Assembly (NCBI GenBank): GCA_920105625.2
Contig: CAKKTE020000119.1
Span: 1 to 64,000 of the forward strand
DNA length: 64,000 nt
Direction: 5' to 3'
Origin: Clusia tigrina
Lineage: Eukaryota; Arthropoda; Insecta; Diptera; Clusiidae
Shown: positions 1 through 11,644 of the stretch, one piece after another
How the letters are laid out: each line of letters starts with the position of its first letter
Position numbering within the stretch: the stretch's first letter is position 1
Notes under the pieces: generated by a model
Seen by the model: the letters and a program-made list of their open reading frames with translations, nothing else
Told to the model about the DNA's origin: nothing
Databases searched by the model: none
Position numbers and translations under genes: made by a program

Positions 1-974
1 GCCCTAACTTCTATACGGTACGTCCTACACCTATCAAAGTTTGGAACATACAAATGCTTGTAACTTTTTACTGGAGCGTCATAAAACCTTGAAATTTAGT
101 AACAATAAAGTACTCGAGCCTCTTGTCAATTTAAGTTATCGCTCAAAGCTATGCTACCCTTGAGTCCCAAATCAAACACTGATAAAACTTCAAATGGCCC
201 TAACTTCTATACGGTACGTCCTACACCTATCAAAGTTTGCAACACACAAATGCTTGTAACTTTTTACTGGAGCGTCTAAAACCTTGAAATTTAGTAACAA
301 TAAAGTACTCGAGCCTCTTGTCAATTTAAGTTATCGCTCAAAGCTATGCTACCCTTGAGTCCCAAATCAAACACTGATAAAACTTCAAATGGCTATAACT
401 TCTATACGGTACGTCCTAAACCTATCAAAGTTTGCAACATACAAATGCTTGTAACTTTTTACTGGAGCGTCATAAAACCTTGAAATTTTGTAACAATACT
501 CGAGCCTCTTGTTAATTTAAGCTATCGCTCAAAGATATGCTACCCTTAAGTCCCGATTCAAACACTGATAAAACTTCAAATGGCCCTAACTTCTATACGG
601 TACGTCATACACCTATCAAAGTTTACAATATACAAATGCTTGTAACTTTTTACTGGAGCGTCATAAAAACATGAAATTTTGTAACAATAAAGTACTCGAG
701 CCTCTTGTCAATTTAAGCTATCGCTTAAAGCTATGCTACCCTTGAGTCCCAAATCAAGCACTTATAAAACTTCAAATGTCCCTAACTTCTCTACGGTACG
801 TCCTACACCTATCAAAGTTTGCATAATACAAATGCTTGTAACTTTTTACTGGAGCGTCATAAAAGCTTGAAATTTTGTAACAATAAAGTACTCGAGCCTC
901 TTGTCAATTCAAGCTATCACTCAAAGCTATGCTACCCTTGAGCCCCAAATCAAACACTGATAAAACTTCAAATG
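1..974 (+). repeat. Opening block of mixed monomers
   Basis: Five monomers in satellite phase. The first two carry 'tttagtaac' at phase 95-103, the variant from which the 123-bp truncated monomer must derive. The third has a 5-bp deletion and a private 'cctaaacc' shared only with 2470-2660. Later ones carry 'cttctctacgg' and 'gagccccaaa' and are copied at 6.1-6.3, 39.3-39.5 and 40.9-41.1 kb. No gene. Confidence 0.9.
392..582 (+). repeat. 191-bp monomer with a 5-bp deletion (first copy)
   Basis: 'aacaataaagtactcg' is shortened to 'aacaatactcg', losing the AATAAA hexamer. It also has 'gctataac' at the start, 'cctaaacc', 'aagatatgc' and 'cccgattc'. The same combination recurs at 2470-2660, so the two are direct copies 2,078 bp apart. 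Confidence 0.9.
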
Positions 975-1881
975 GCGCTAACTTCTATACGGTACGTCAT
1001 ACACCTATCAAAGTTTGCAATATACAAATGCTTGTAACTTTTTACTGGAGCGTCATAAAAACATGAAATTTTGTAACAATAAAGTACTCGAGCCTCTTGT
1101 CAATTTAAGCTATCGCTCAAAGCTATGCTACCCTTGAGTCCCAAATCAAACACTGATAAATCTTCAAATGGCCCTAACTTCTCTACTGTACGTCCTACAC
1201 CTATCAAAGTTTGCAATATACAAATGCTTGTAACTTTTTACTGGAGCGTCATAAAAACTTGAAGTTTTGTAACAATAAAGTACTCGAGCCTCTTGTTAAT
1301 TTAAGCTATCGCTCAAAGCTATGCTACCCTTAAGTCCCAAATCAAACACTGATAAAACTTCAAATGGCCCTAACTTCTATACGGTACGTCATACACCTAA
1401 CAAAGTTTGCAATGTACAAATGCTTGTAACTTTTTACTGGAGCGTCATAAAAACTTGAAGTTTTGTAACAATAAAGTACTCGAGCCTCTTGTTAATTTAA
1501 GCTATCGCTCAAAGCTATGCTACCCTTTAGTCCCAAATCAAACACTGATAAAACTTCAAATGGCCCTAACTTCTATACGGTGCGTCCTGCACCTATCAAA
1601 GTTGGCAACATACAAATGCTTGTAACTTTTTACTGGAGCGTCATAAAACCTTGCAATTTTGTAACAATAAAGTACTCGAGCCTCTTGTCAATTTAAGTTA
1701 TCGCTCAAAACTATGCTACCCTTGAGTCCCAAATCAAACACTGATAAAACTTCAAATGGCCCTAACTTCTATACGGTACGTTAGTAACAAAAAAGTACTC
1801 GAGCCTCTTGTCAAATTAAGCAATCGCTCAAAGCTATGCTACCCTTCAGTCCCAAATTAAACACTGATAAAACTTCAAATG
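975..1881 (+). repeat. Truncated-monomer module M0, 5-monomer form
   Basis: Order m1 (975, 'cgtcatacacc', 'gcaatatac'), m2 (1171, 'tctctactg', 'gaagtttt'), m3 (1367, 'cacctaacaaag', 'gcaatgtac'), m6 (1563, 'ggtgcgtcctgcacc', 'gttggcaac') and the 123-bp m7 (1759). It lacks m4 and m5 of the full module. Its m3 looks chimeric: m3 start, m2-like middle ('aaaacttgaagtttt', 'cttgttaattt') and m4-like end ('ctaccctttagtccc'). It is either an early stage or a deletion product; the chimera favours deletion or conversion. Confidence 0.8.
1759..1881 (+). repeat. 123-bp truncated monomer, copy 1
   Basis: 'ggtacgt' (phase 23) joins directly to 'tagtaacaa' (phase 97 on), removing 73 bp. The A of 'tttagtaac' shows the parent was a 'tttagtaac'-type monomer. 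This copy has private 'aacaaaaaag' and 'gtcaaattaagcaatcgc', the latter shared with copy 2. Confidence 0.95.
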
Positions 1882-2660
1882 GCCCTAACTTCTATACGGT
1901 ACGTCCTACACTTATCAAAGTTTGCAACATACAAATGCTTGTAACTTTTTACTGGAGCGTCATAAAACCTTGAAATTTTGTAACAATAAAGTACTCGAGC
2001 CTCTTGTTAATTTAAGCTATCGCTCAAAGCTATGCTACCCCTGAGTCCCAAATCAAACACTGATAAAATTTCAAATGGCCCTAACTTCCATACGGTACGC
2101 CCTACACCTATCAAAGTTTGCAACATACAAATGCTTGCAACTTTTTACTGGAGCGTCATAAAATCATGAAATTTTGTAACAATAAAGTACTCGAGCCTCC
2201 TGTCAATTTGAGCTATCGCTCAAAGCTATGCTACCCTTGAGTCCCAAATCAAACTTTGATAAAACTTCAAATGGCCCTAACTTCTATACGCTGCGTCCTA
2301 CACCTATCAAAGTTTGCAACATACAAATGCTTGTAACTTTTTACTGGAGCGTCACAAAACCTTGCAATTTTGTAACAATAAAGTACTCGAGCCTCTTGTC
2401 AATTTAAGCTATCGCTCAGACCTATGCTACCCTTCAGTCCCAAATCAAACACTGATAAAACTTCAAATGGCTATAACTTCTATACGGTACGTCCTAAACC
2501 TATCAAAGTTTGCAACATACAAATGCTTGTAACTTTTTACTGGAGCGTCATAAAACCTTGAAATTTTGTAACAATACTCGAGCCTCTTGTTAATTTAAGC
2601 TATCGCTCAAAGATATGCTACCCTTAAGTCCCGATTCAAACACTGATAAAACTTCAAATG
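1882..2660 (+). repeat. Spacer block between modules M0 and M0b
   Basis: Four monomers: one with 'cacttatc', one with 'cttccatacggtacgcc' and 'aaatcatgaaa' with 'cctcctgtcaatttgag', one with 'tacgctgcgtcc', then the 191-bp deletion monomer at 2470. The 'cctcctgtc' and 'acgctgcg' pair recurs at 4.8-5.0 and 38.2-38.4 kb. Confidence 0.85.
2470..2660 (+). repeat. 191-bp monomer with a 5-bp deletion (second copy)
   Basis: Same deletion and private substitutions as 392-582. Downstream the similarity to the first copy continues for about 150 bases and then switches to match the region near 1,110, so the copying junction lies inside the next monomer. Confidence 0.9.
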
Positions 2661-3763
2661 GCCCTAACTTCTATACGGTACGTCATACACCTATCAAAGT
2701 TTACAATATACAAATGCTTGTAACTTTTTACTGGAGCGTCATAAAAACATGAAATTTTGTAACAATAAAGTACTCGAGCCTCTTGTCAATTTAAGCTATC
2801 GCTCAAAGCTATGCTACCCTTGAGTCCCAAATCAAACACTGATAAATCTTCAAATGGCCCTAACTTCTCTACTGTACGTCCTACACCTATCAAAGTTTGC
2901 AATATACAAATGCTTGTAACTTTTTACTGGAGCGTCATAAAAACTTGAAGTTTTGTAACAATAAAGTACTCGAGCCTCTTGTTAATTTAAGCTATCGCTC
3001 AAAGCTATGCTACCCTTAAGTCCCAAATCAAACACTGATAAAACTTCAAATGGCCCTAACTTCTATACGGTACGTCATACACCTAACAAAGTTTGCAATG
3101 TACAAATGCTTGTAACTTTTTACTGGAGCGTCATAAAAACATGAAATTTTGTAACAATAAAGTACTCGAGACTCTTGTCAATTTAAGCCATCGCTTAAAG
3201 CTATGCTACCCTTGAGTCCCAAATCAAACACTGATAAATCATCAAGTGGCCCTAACTTCTATAAGGTACGTCCTACACCTATCAAAGTTTGCAACATACA
3301 AATGCTTGTAACTTTTTACTGGGGCGTCATAAAACCTTGAAATTTTGTAAAAATAAAGTAATCGAGCCTCTTGTCAATTTAAGCCATCGCTCAAAGCTAT
3401 GCTACCCTTTAGTCCCAAATCAAACACTGATAAAACTTCAAATGGCCCTAACTTCTATACGGTGCGTCCTGCACCTATCAAAGTTGGCAACATACAAATG
3501 CTTGTAACTTTTTACTGGAGCGTCATAAAACCTTGCAATTTTGTAACAATAAAGTACTCGAGCTTCTTGTCAATTTAAGTTATCGCTCAAAACTATGCTA
3601 CCCTTGAGTCCCAAATTAAACACTGATAAAACTTCAAATGGCCCTAACTTCTATACGGTACGTTAGTAACAATAAAGTACTCGAGCCTCTTGTCAAATTA
3701 AGCAATCGCTCAAAGCTATGCTACCCTTCAGTCCCAAATCAAACACTGATAAAACTTCAAATG
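2661..3763 (+). repeat. Truncated-monomer module M0b, 6-monomer form
   Basis: m1 2661, m2 2857, m3 3053, m4 3249 ('tataaggtacg', 'ctggggcg', 'gtaatcgag'), m6 3445 and the 123-bp m7 3641. It lacks only m5. The two other sizes of this module lie on either side, giving a 5, 6, 7 monomer series. Confidence 0.85.
3641..3763 (+). repeat. 123-bp truncated monomer, copy 2
   Basis: Same 73-bp deletion junction. Shares 'gtcaaattaagcaatcgc' with copy 1. From about 3671 on, this monomer also begins the long duplication matched at 37,054. Confidence 0.95.
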
Positions 3764-6435
3764 GCCCTAACTTCTATACGGTACGTCCTACACTTATCAA
3801 AGTTTGCAACATACAAATGCTTGTAACTTTTTACTGGAGCGTCATAAAACCTTGAAATTTTGTAACAATAAAGTACTCGAGCCTCTTGTTAATTTAAGCT
3901 ATCGCTCAAAGCTATGCTACCCCTGAGTCCCAGATCACACACTGATAAAATTTCAAATGGCCCTAACTTCCATACGGTACGCCCTACACCTATCAAAGTT
4001 TGCAACATACAAATGCTAGTAACTTTTTACTGGAGCGTCATAAAACCTTGAAATTTAGTAACAATAAAGTACTCGAGCCTCTTGTCAATTTAAGTTATCG
4101 CTCAAAGCTATGCTACCCTTGAGTCCCAAATCAAATACTGATAAAACTTCAATGGCCCTAACTTCTATACGGTACGTCCTATAACTATCAAAGTTTGCAA
4201 CATACAAATGCTTGTAAGTTTTTACTGGAGCGTCATAAAACCTAGAAATTTAGTAACAATAAAGTACTCGAGATTCTTGTCAATTTAAGTTATCGCTCAA
4301 AGCTATGCTACCCTTGAGTCCCAAATCAAACACTGAGAAAACTTCAAATGGCCCTAACTTCTATACGGTACGTCCTATACCTATCAAAGTTTGCAATATA
4401 CAAATGCTTGTAACTTTTTACTGTAGCGTCATAAAACCTTGAAATTTTGTAACAGTAAAGTACTCGACCCTCTTGTCAATTTAAGCTATCGCTCAAAGCT
4501 ATGCTACCGTTGAGTCCCAAATCGAACACTGATAAAACTTCAAATGGCCTCTACTTCTATACGGTACGTCCTACACCTATCAAAGTTTGCAACATACAAA
4601 TGCTTGTAACTTTTTACTAGAGCGTCATAAAACCTTGAAATTTTGTAACAATAAAGTACTCGAGCCTCTTGTCAATTTAAGCTATCGCTCAAAGCTATGC
4701 TACCCTTGAGTCCCAAATAAAACACTGATAAAGCTTCAAATGGCCCTGTCTTCTATACGGTACGTCCTACAGCTATCAAAGTGTGCAACATACAAATGCT
4801 TGCACCTTTTTACTGGAGCGTCATAAAATCATGAAATTTTGTAACAATAAAGTACTCGAGCCTCCTGTCAATTTGAGCTATCGCTCAAAGCTATGCTACC
4901 CTTGAGTCCCAAATCAAACTTTGATAAAACTTCAAATGGCCCTAACTTCTATACGCTGCGTCCTACACCTAGCAAAGTTTGCAACATACAAATGCTTGTA
5001 ACTTTTTACTGGAGCGTCACAAAACCTTGCAATTTTGTAACAATAAAGTACTCGAGCCTCTTGTCAATTTAGCTATCGCTCAGACCTATGCTACCCTTCA
5101 GTCCCAAATCAAACACTGATAAAACTTCAAATGGCCCTAACTTCTATACGGTGCGTCCTACACCTATCAAAGTTTGCAACATACAAATGCTTGTAACTTT
5201 TTACTGGAGCGAAATAAAACCTTGCAATTTTGTAACAATAAAGTACTCGAGCCTCTTGTCAATTTAAGCTATCGCTCAAAGCTATGCTACCCTTGAGTCC
5301 CAAATCAAACACTGATAAAACTTCAAATGGCCCTAACTTCTATACGGTACGTCCTACACTTATCAAAGTTAGCGACATACAAATGCTTGTAACCTTTTAC
5401 TTTAGCGTCATAAAACCTTTAAATTTTGTAACAATAAAGTACTCGAGCCTCTTGTACATTTAAGCTATCGCTCAAAGCTATGCTACCCTTGAGTCCCAAA
5501 TCAAACATTGATAAAACTTCAAATGGCCCTAACTTCTATACGGTACGTCCTACACCTATCAAAATTTGGAACATACAAATGCTTGTAACTTTTTACTGGA
5601 GCGTCATAAAACCTTGAAATTTAGTAACAATAAAGTACTCGAGCCTCTTGTCAATTTAAGTTATCGCTCAAAGCTGTGCTACCCTTGAGTCCCAAATCAA
5701 ACACTGATAAAACTTCAAATGGCCCTAACTTCTATACGGTACGTCCTACACCTATCAAAGTTTGCAACACACAAATGCTTGTAACTTTTTACTGGAGCGT
5801 CATAAAACCTTGAAATTTTGTAACAATACTCGAGCCTCTTGTTAATTTAAGCTATCGCTCAAAGGTATGCTACCCTTAAGTCCCGATTCAAACATTGATA
5901 AAACTTCAAATGGCCCTAACTTCTATACGGTACGTCATACACCTATCAAAGTTTACAATATACAAATGCTTGTAACTTTTTACTGGAGCGTCATAAAAAC
6001 ATTAAATTTTGTAACAATAAAGTACTCGAGCCTCTTGTCAATTTAAGCTATCGCTTAAAGCTATGCTACCCTTAAGTCCCAAATCAAGCACTGATAAAAC
6101 TTCAAATGTCCCTAACTTCTCTACGGTACGTCCTACACCTATCAAAGTTTGCATCATACAAATGCTTGTAACTTTTTACTGGAGCGTCATAAAAGCTTGA
6201 AATTTTGTAACAATAAAGTACTCGAGCCTCTTGTCAATTTAAGCTATCACTCAAAGCTATGCTACCCTTGAGCCCCAAATCAAACACTGATAAAACTTCA
6301 AATGGCGCTAACTTCTATACGGTACGTCATACACCTATCAAAGTTTGCAATATACAAATGCTTGTAACTTTTTACTGGAGCGTCATAAAAACATGAAATT
6401 TTGTAACAATAAAGTACTCGAGCCTCTTGTCAATT
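3671..6435 (+). repeat. Segmental duplication, proximal member (partner 37,054-39,630)
   Basis: Shared private marks fix an offset of 33,383-33,384 bp: 'tcgagattcttg' (4268 and 37651), 'ctgtagcgtc' (4421 and 37804) and 'agcgacatac' with 'tactttagcg' (5371 and 38755). Past 5.5 kb the offset drops to 33,193 because this member has one extra monomer and a 5-bp deletion at 5722-5912. The match runs on through 'aatggcgcta' (6301 and 39494). The left end coincides with the deletion junction of the truncated monomer at 3641. Confidence 0.85.
5722..5912 (+). repeat. 191-bp monomer with a 5-bp deletion (third copy)
   Basis: Same 'aacaatactcg' deletion as the copies at 392 and 2470, but without 'cctaaacc'. 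Its partner in the distal duplication (about 39,020) is undeleted, which makes the deletion newer than, or converted onto, only one member. Confidence 0.85.
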
Positions 6436-7602
6436 TAAGCTATGGCTCAAAGCTATGCTACCCTTGAGTCCCAAATCAAACACTGATAAATCTTGAAATG
6501 GCCCTAACTTCTCTACTGTACGTCCTACACCTATCAAAGTTTGCAATATACAAAGGCTTGTAACTTTTTACTGGAGCGTCATAAAACCTTGAAGTTTTGT
6601 AACAATAAAGTACTCGAGCCTCTTGTTAATTTAAGCTATCGCTCAAAGCTATGCTACCCTTAAGTCCCAAATCAAACACTGATAAAACTTCAAATGGCCC
6701 TAACTTCTATACGGTACGTCATACACCTAACAAAGTTTGCAATGTACAAATGCTTGTAACTTTTTACTGGAGCGTCATAAAAACATGAAATTTTGTAACA
6801 ATAAAGTACTCGAGACTCTTGTCAATTTAAGCTATCGCTTAAAGCTATGCTACCCTTGAGTCCCAAATCAAACACTGATAAATCATCAAGTGGCCCTAAC
6901 TTCTATAAGGTACGTCCTACACCTATCAAAGTTTGCAACATACAAATGCTTGTAACTTTTTACTGGGGCGTCATAAAACCTTGAAATTTTGTAAAAATAA
7001 AGTAATCGAGCCTCTTGTCAATTTAAGCCATCGCTCAAAGCTATGCTACCCTTTAGTCCAAATCAAACACTGATAAAACTTCAAATGGCCCTAACTTCTC
7101 TACGGTACGTCCTACACCTATCAAAGTTTGCATCATACAAATACTTGTAACTTTTTACTGGAGCGTCATAAAACCTTGAAATTTTGTAACAATAAAGTAC
7201 TCGAGCCTCTTGTCAATTTAAGCTATCGCTCAAAGCTATGCTACCCTTGAGTCCCAAATCAAACACTGATAGAACTTCAAATGTCCCTAACTTCTATACG
7301 GTGCGTCCTACACCTATCAAAGTTGGCAACATACAAATGCTTGTAACTTTTTACTGGAGCGTCATAAAACCTTGCAATTTTGTAACAATAAAGTACTCGA
7401 GCCTCTTGTCAATTTAAGTTATCGCTCAAAACTATGCTACCCTTGAGTCCCAAATCAAACACTGATAAAACTTCAAATGGCCCTAACTTCTATACGGTAC
7501 GTTAGTAACAATAAAGTACTCGAGCCTCTTGTCAATTTAAGTTATCGCTCAAAGCTATGCTACCCTTGAGTCCCGATTCAAACACTGATAAAACTTCAAA
7601 TG
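6305..7602 (+). repeat. Truncated-monomer module M1, full 7-monomer form
   Basis: 1,298 bp: m1 6305, m2 6501, m3 6697, m4 6893 (195 bp, 'ctttagtccaaatc' one base short), m5 7088 ('tctctacgg', 'gcatcatac', 'aaatacttg'), m6 7284 ('atgtccctaac', 'gttggcaac'), m7 7480 (123 bp). First of six full copies; their starts lie 4,042, 3,652, 2,474, 1,887 and 8,077 bp apart. Confidence 0.9.
7480..7602 (+). repeat. 123-bp truncated monomer, copy 3
   Basis: Same 73-bp deletion. Differs from copies 1 and 2 by 'gtcaatttaagttatcgc', the form found in all later copies, so a second lineage of the truncated monomer starts here. Confidence 0.95.
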
Positions 7603-8249
7603 GCCCTAACTTCTATACGGTACGTCATACACCTATCAAAGTTTGCAATATACAAATGCTTGTAACTTTTTACTGGAGCGTCTAAAACCTTGAAATTTAG
7701 TAACAATAAAGTACTCGAGACTCTTGTCAATTTAAGCTATCGGTTAAAGCTATGCTACCCTTGAGTCCCAAATCAAACACTGATAAATCTTCAAATGGCC
7801 CTAACTTCTATAAGGTACGTCCTACACCTATCAAAGTTTGCAACATACAAATGCTTGTAACTTTTTACTGGAGCGTCATAAAACCTTGAAATTTTGTAAC
7901 AATAAAGTACTCGAGCCTCTTGTCAATTTAAGCTATAGCTCAAAGCTATGCTACCCTTGAGTCCCAAATCAAACACTGATAGAACTTCAAATGGCCCTAA
8001 CTTCTATACGGTGCGTCCTACACCTATCAAAGTTGGCAACATACAAATGCTTGTAACTTTTTACTGGAGAGTCATAAAACCTTGCAAATTTGTAACAATA
8101 AAGTACTCGAGCCTCTTGTCAATTTAAGCTATCGCTCAGAGCTATGCTACCCTTCAGTCCCAAAACAAACAGTGATAAAACTTCAAATGACCCTAACTTC
8201 TATACGGTACATCCTACACTTATCAAAGTTTGCAACATACAAATGCTTG

Positions 8250-9720
8250 TAACTTTTTACTGGAGCGTCATAAAACCTTGAAATTTTGTAACAATAAAGT
8301 ACTCGAGCCTCTTGTTAATTTAAGCTATCGCTCAAAGCTATGCTACCCTTGAGTCCCAAATCAAACACTGATATAACTTCAATTGGCCCTAACTTCTATA
8401 CGGTGCGTCCTACACCTATCAAAGTTGGCAACATACAAATGCTTGTAACTTTTTACTGGAGCGTCATAAAACCTTGCAATTTTGTAACAATAAAGTACTC
8501 GTGCCTCTTGTCAATTTAAGCTATCGCTCAAAGCTATGCTACCCTTGAGTCCCAAATCAAACACTGATAAAATTTCAAATGGCCCTAACTTCTAGACGGA
8601 ACGTCCTACACCTATCAAAGTTTGCAACATACAAATGCTTGTAACTTTTTACTGGAGCGTCATAAAACCTTGAAATTTTGTAACAATAAAGTACTCGACC
8701 CTCTTGTCAATTTAAGCTATCGCTCAAAGCTATGCTACCCTTGAGTCCCAAATCAAACACTAATTAAAACTTCAAATGGCCCTAACTTTTATACGGTACG
8801 TCGTACACCTATCAAAGTTTGCAACATACAAATGCTTGTAACTTTTTACTGGAGCGTCATAAAACCTTGATATTTTGTAACAATAAAGTACTCGAGCCTC
8901 TTGTCAATTTAAGCTATCGCTCAAAGCTATGCTACCCTTGAGTCCCAAATCAAACACTGATAAAACTTCAAATGGCCCTAACTTCTGTAAGGTACGTCCT
9001 ACAAATATTAAAGTTTGCAACAAACAAATGCTTGTAACTTTTTACTGGAGGGTCATAAAACCTTGAAATTTTGTAACAATAAAGTACTCGAGCCTCTTGT
9101 CAATTTAAGCTATCGCTCAAAGCAATCCTACCCTTGATTCCCAAATCAAACACTGATAAAACTTCAAATGGCCCTGACTTCTATGCGGTACGTCCTACAG
9201 CTATCAAAGTGTGCAACATACAAATGCTTGCAACATTTTACTGGAGCGTCATAAAACCTTGAAATTTTGTAACAGTAAAGTAATCCAGCCTCTTGTTAAT
9301 TTAAGCTATCGTTCAAATCTATGCTACCCTTGAGTCCCAAATCAAACACTGATATAACTTCAAATGGCCCTAACTTCTATACGGTTCGTCCTGCACCTAT
9401 CAAAGTTTGCAACATACAAATTCTTATAACTTTCCACTGGAGCGTCATAAAACCATGAAATTTTGTAACAATAAAGTACTCGAGCCTCTTTTCAATTTAA
9501 GCTATCGCTCATAGCTATGCTACCCTTGAGTCCCAAATCAAACACTGATAAAACTTCAAATGGCCCTAACTTCTATACGGTACGTCGTACACCTATCAAA
9601 GTTTGCAACATACAAATGCTTGTAACTTTTTACTGGAGCGTCATAAAACCTTGAACTTTTGTAACATTAAAGTACTCGAGCCTCTTGTCAATTTAAGCTA
9701 TCGCTCAAAGCTATGCTACC
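8250..9720 (+). repeat. Segmental duplication, first member (partner 12.10-13.57 kb)
   Basis: Offset 3,848 bp from 'cactaattaaaac' (8761 and 12609) and the P monomer start (9171 and 13019). 'gatataacttc' at about 8,370 and 12,218 is near the left end. Beyond 9.72 kb this member continues with a 'acgttgcatcc' monomer that the partner lacks. Ends are approximate. Confidence 0.75.
9171..9562 (+). repeat. P-Q monomer pair, copy 1
   Basis: P has 'ctgacttctatgcgg', 'cagctatcaaagtgtgc' and 'ttgcaacattttactgg'; Q has 'cggttcgtcctgcacc' and 'aaattcttataactttcc'. The two always travel together: ten copies from 9 to 45 kb, plus derived pairs near 48.9 and 63.3 kb. Here P has 'aacagtaaagtaatccag'. Confidence 0.85.
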
Positions 9721-10346
9721 CTTGAGTCCCAAATCAAACACTGATAAAACTTCAAATGGCCCTAACTTCTATACGTTGCATCCTACACCTATCAAAGTTT
9801 GCAACATACAAATGCTTGTAACTTTTTACTGGAGTGTCATAAAACCTTGAAATTTTGTAACAATAAAGTACTCGAGCCTCTTGTCAATTTAAGCTATCGC
9901 TCAAAGCTATGCTACCCTTGAGTCCCAAATCAAACACTGATAGAACTTCAAATGGCCCTAACTTCTATACGGTGCATCCTACACCTATCAAAGTTGGCAA
10001 CATACAAATGCTTGTAACTTTTTACTGGAGCGTCATAAAATCTTGCAATTTTGTAACAATAAAGTACTCGAGCCTCTTGTCAATTTAAGCTATCGCTCAG
10101 AACTATGCTACCCTTCAGTCCCAAAACAAACACTGATAAAACTTCAAATGACCCTAACTTCTATACGGTACATCCTACACCTATCAAAGTTTGCAACATA
10201 CAAATGCTTGTAACTTTTTACTGGAGCGTCATAAAACCTTGAAATTTTGTAACAATAAAGTACTCGAGCCTCTTTTCAATTTAAGCTATCGCTCATAGCT
10301 ATGCTACCCTTGAGTCCCAAATCAAACACTGATAAAACTTCAAATG

Positions 10347-11644
10347 GCCCTAACTTCTATACGGTACGTCATACACCTATCAAAGTTTGCAATATACAAA
10401 TGCTTGTAACTTTTAACTGGAGCGTCATAAAAACATGAAATTTTGTAACAATAAAGTACTCGAGCCTCTTGTCAATTTAAGCTATCGCTCAAAGCTATGC
10501 TACCCTTGAGTCCCAAATCAAACACTGATAAATCTTCAAATGGCCCTAACTTCTCTACTGTATGTCCTACACCTATCAAAGTTTGCAATATACAAATGCT
10601 TGTAACTTTTTACTGGAGCGTCATAAAACCTTGAAGTTTTGTAACAATAAAGTACTCGAGCCTCTTGTTAATTTAAGCTATCGCTCAAAGCTATGCTACC
10701 CTTAAGTCCCAAATCAAACACTGATAAAACTTCAAATGGCCCTAACTTCTATACGGTACGTCATACACCTAACAAAGTTTGCAATGTACAAATGCTTGTA
10801 ACTTTTTACTGGAGCGTCATAAAAACATGAAATTTTGTAACAATAAAGTACTCGAGACTCTTGTCAATTTAAGCTATCGCTTAAAGCTATGCTACCCTTG
10901 AGTCCCAAACCAAACACTGATAAATCATCAAGTGGCCCTAACTTCTATAAGGTACGTCCTACACCTATCAAAGTTTGCAACATACAAATGCTTGTAACTT
11001 TTTACTGGGGCGTCATAAAACCTTGAAATTTTGTAAAAATAAAGTAATCGAGCCTCTTGTCAATTTAAGCCATCGCTCAAAGCTATGCTACCCTTTAGTC
11101 CAAATCAAACACTGATAAAACTTCAAATGGCCCTAAGTTCTCTACGGTACGTCCTACACCTATCAAAGTTTGCATCATACAAATACTTGTAACTTTTTAC
11201 TGGAGCGTCATAAAACCTTGAAATTTTGTAACAATAAAGTACTCGAGCCTCTTGTCAATTTAAGCTATCGCTCAAAGCTATGCTACCCTTGAGTCCCAAA
11301 TCAAACACTGATAGAACTTCAAATGTCCCTAACTTCTATACGGTGCGTCCTACACCTATCAAAGTTGGCAACATACAAATGCTTGTAACTTTTTACTGGA
11401 GCGTCATAAAACCTTGCAATTTTGTAACAATAAAGTACTCGAGCCTCTTGTCAATTTAAGTTATCGCTCAAAACTATGCTACCCTTCAGTCCCAAATCAA
11501 ACACTGATAAAACTTCAAATGGCCCTAACTTCTATACGGTACGTTAGTAACAATAAAGTACTCGAGCCTCTTGTCAATTTAAGTTATCGCTCAAAGCTAT
11601 GCTACCCTTGAGTCCCAATTCAAACACTGATAAAACTTCAAATG
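10347..11644 (+). repeat. Truncated-monomer module M2
   Basis: 1,298 bp, same seven-monomer order as M1, 4,042 bp downstream. Private changes include 'cttttaactgg' in m1 (kept in M3 to M6) and 'ccctaagttctc' in m5. The shared 'cttttaactgg' places M2 to M6 in one lineage apart from M1. Confidence 0.9.
11522..11644 (+). repeat. 123-bp truncated monomer, copy 4
   Basis: Same 73-bp deletion; followed by 'cccaattcaaac', shared with copies 5, 7 and 8. Confidence 0.95.

Larger units (their letters stand above)
7603..10346 (+). repeat. Spacer of 14 monomers between modules M1 and M2
   Basis: Contains the E-like and F-like pair ('ggtgcgtcc' with 'cagagc', then 'gaccctaac' with 'tacatcc'), the 'tctagacggaacg' and 'cactaattaaaac' monomers, and the first P-Q pair (9171). 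About 8.25-9.72 kb is duplicated at 12.10-13.57 kb (offset 3,848). No gene. Confidence 0.85.

Noticed and set aside
115..196. A third 56-bp subrepeat in the remainder of the monomer
   Set aside because: 'CTTGT' and loosely 'gctc' against 'gcgtc' line up at offset 65, but the rest does not align convincingly without several gaps; a computed alignment would be needed.
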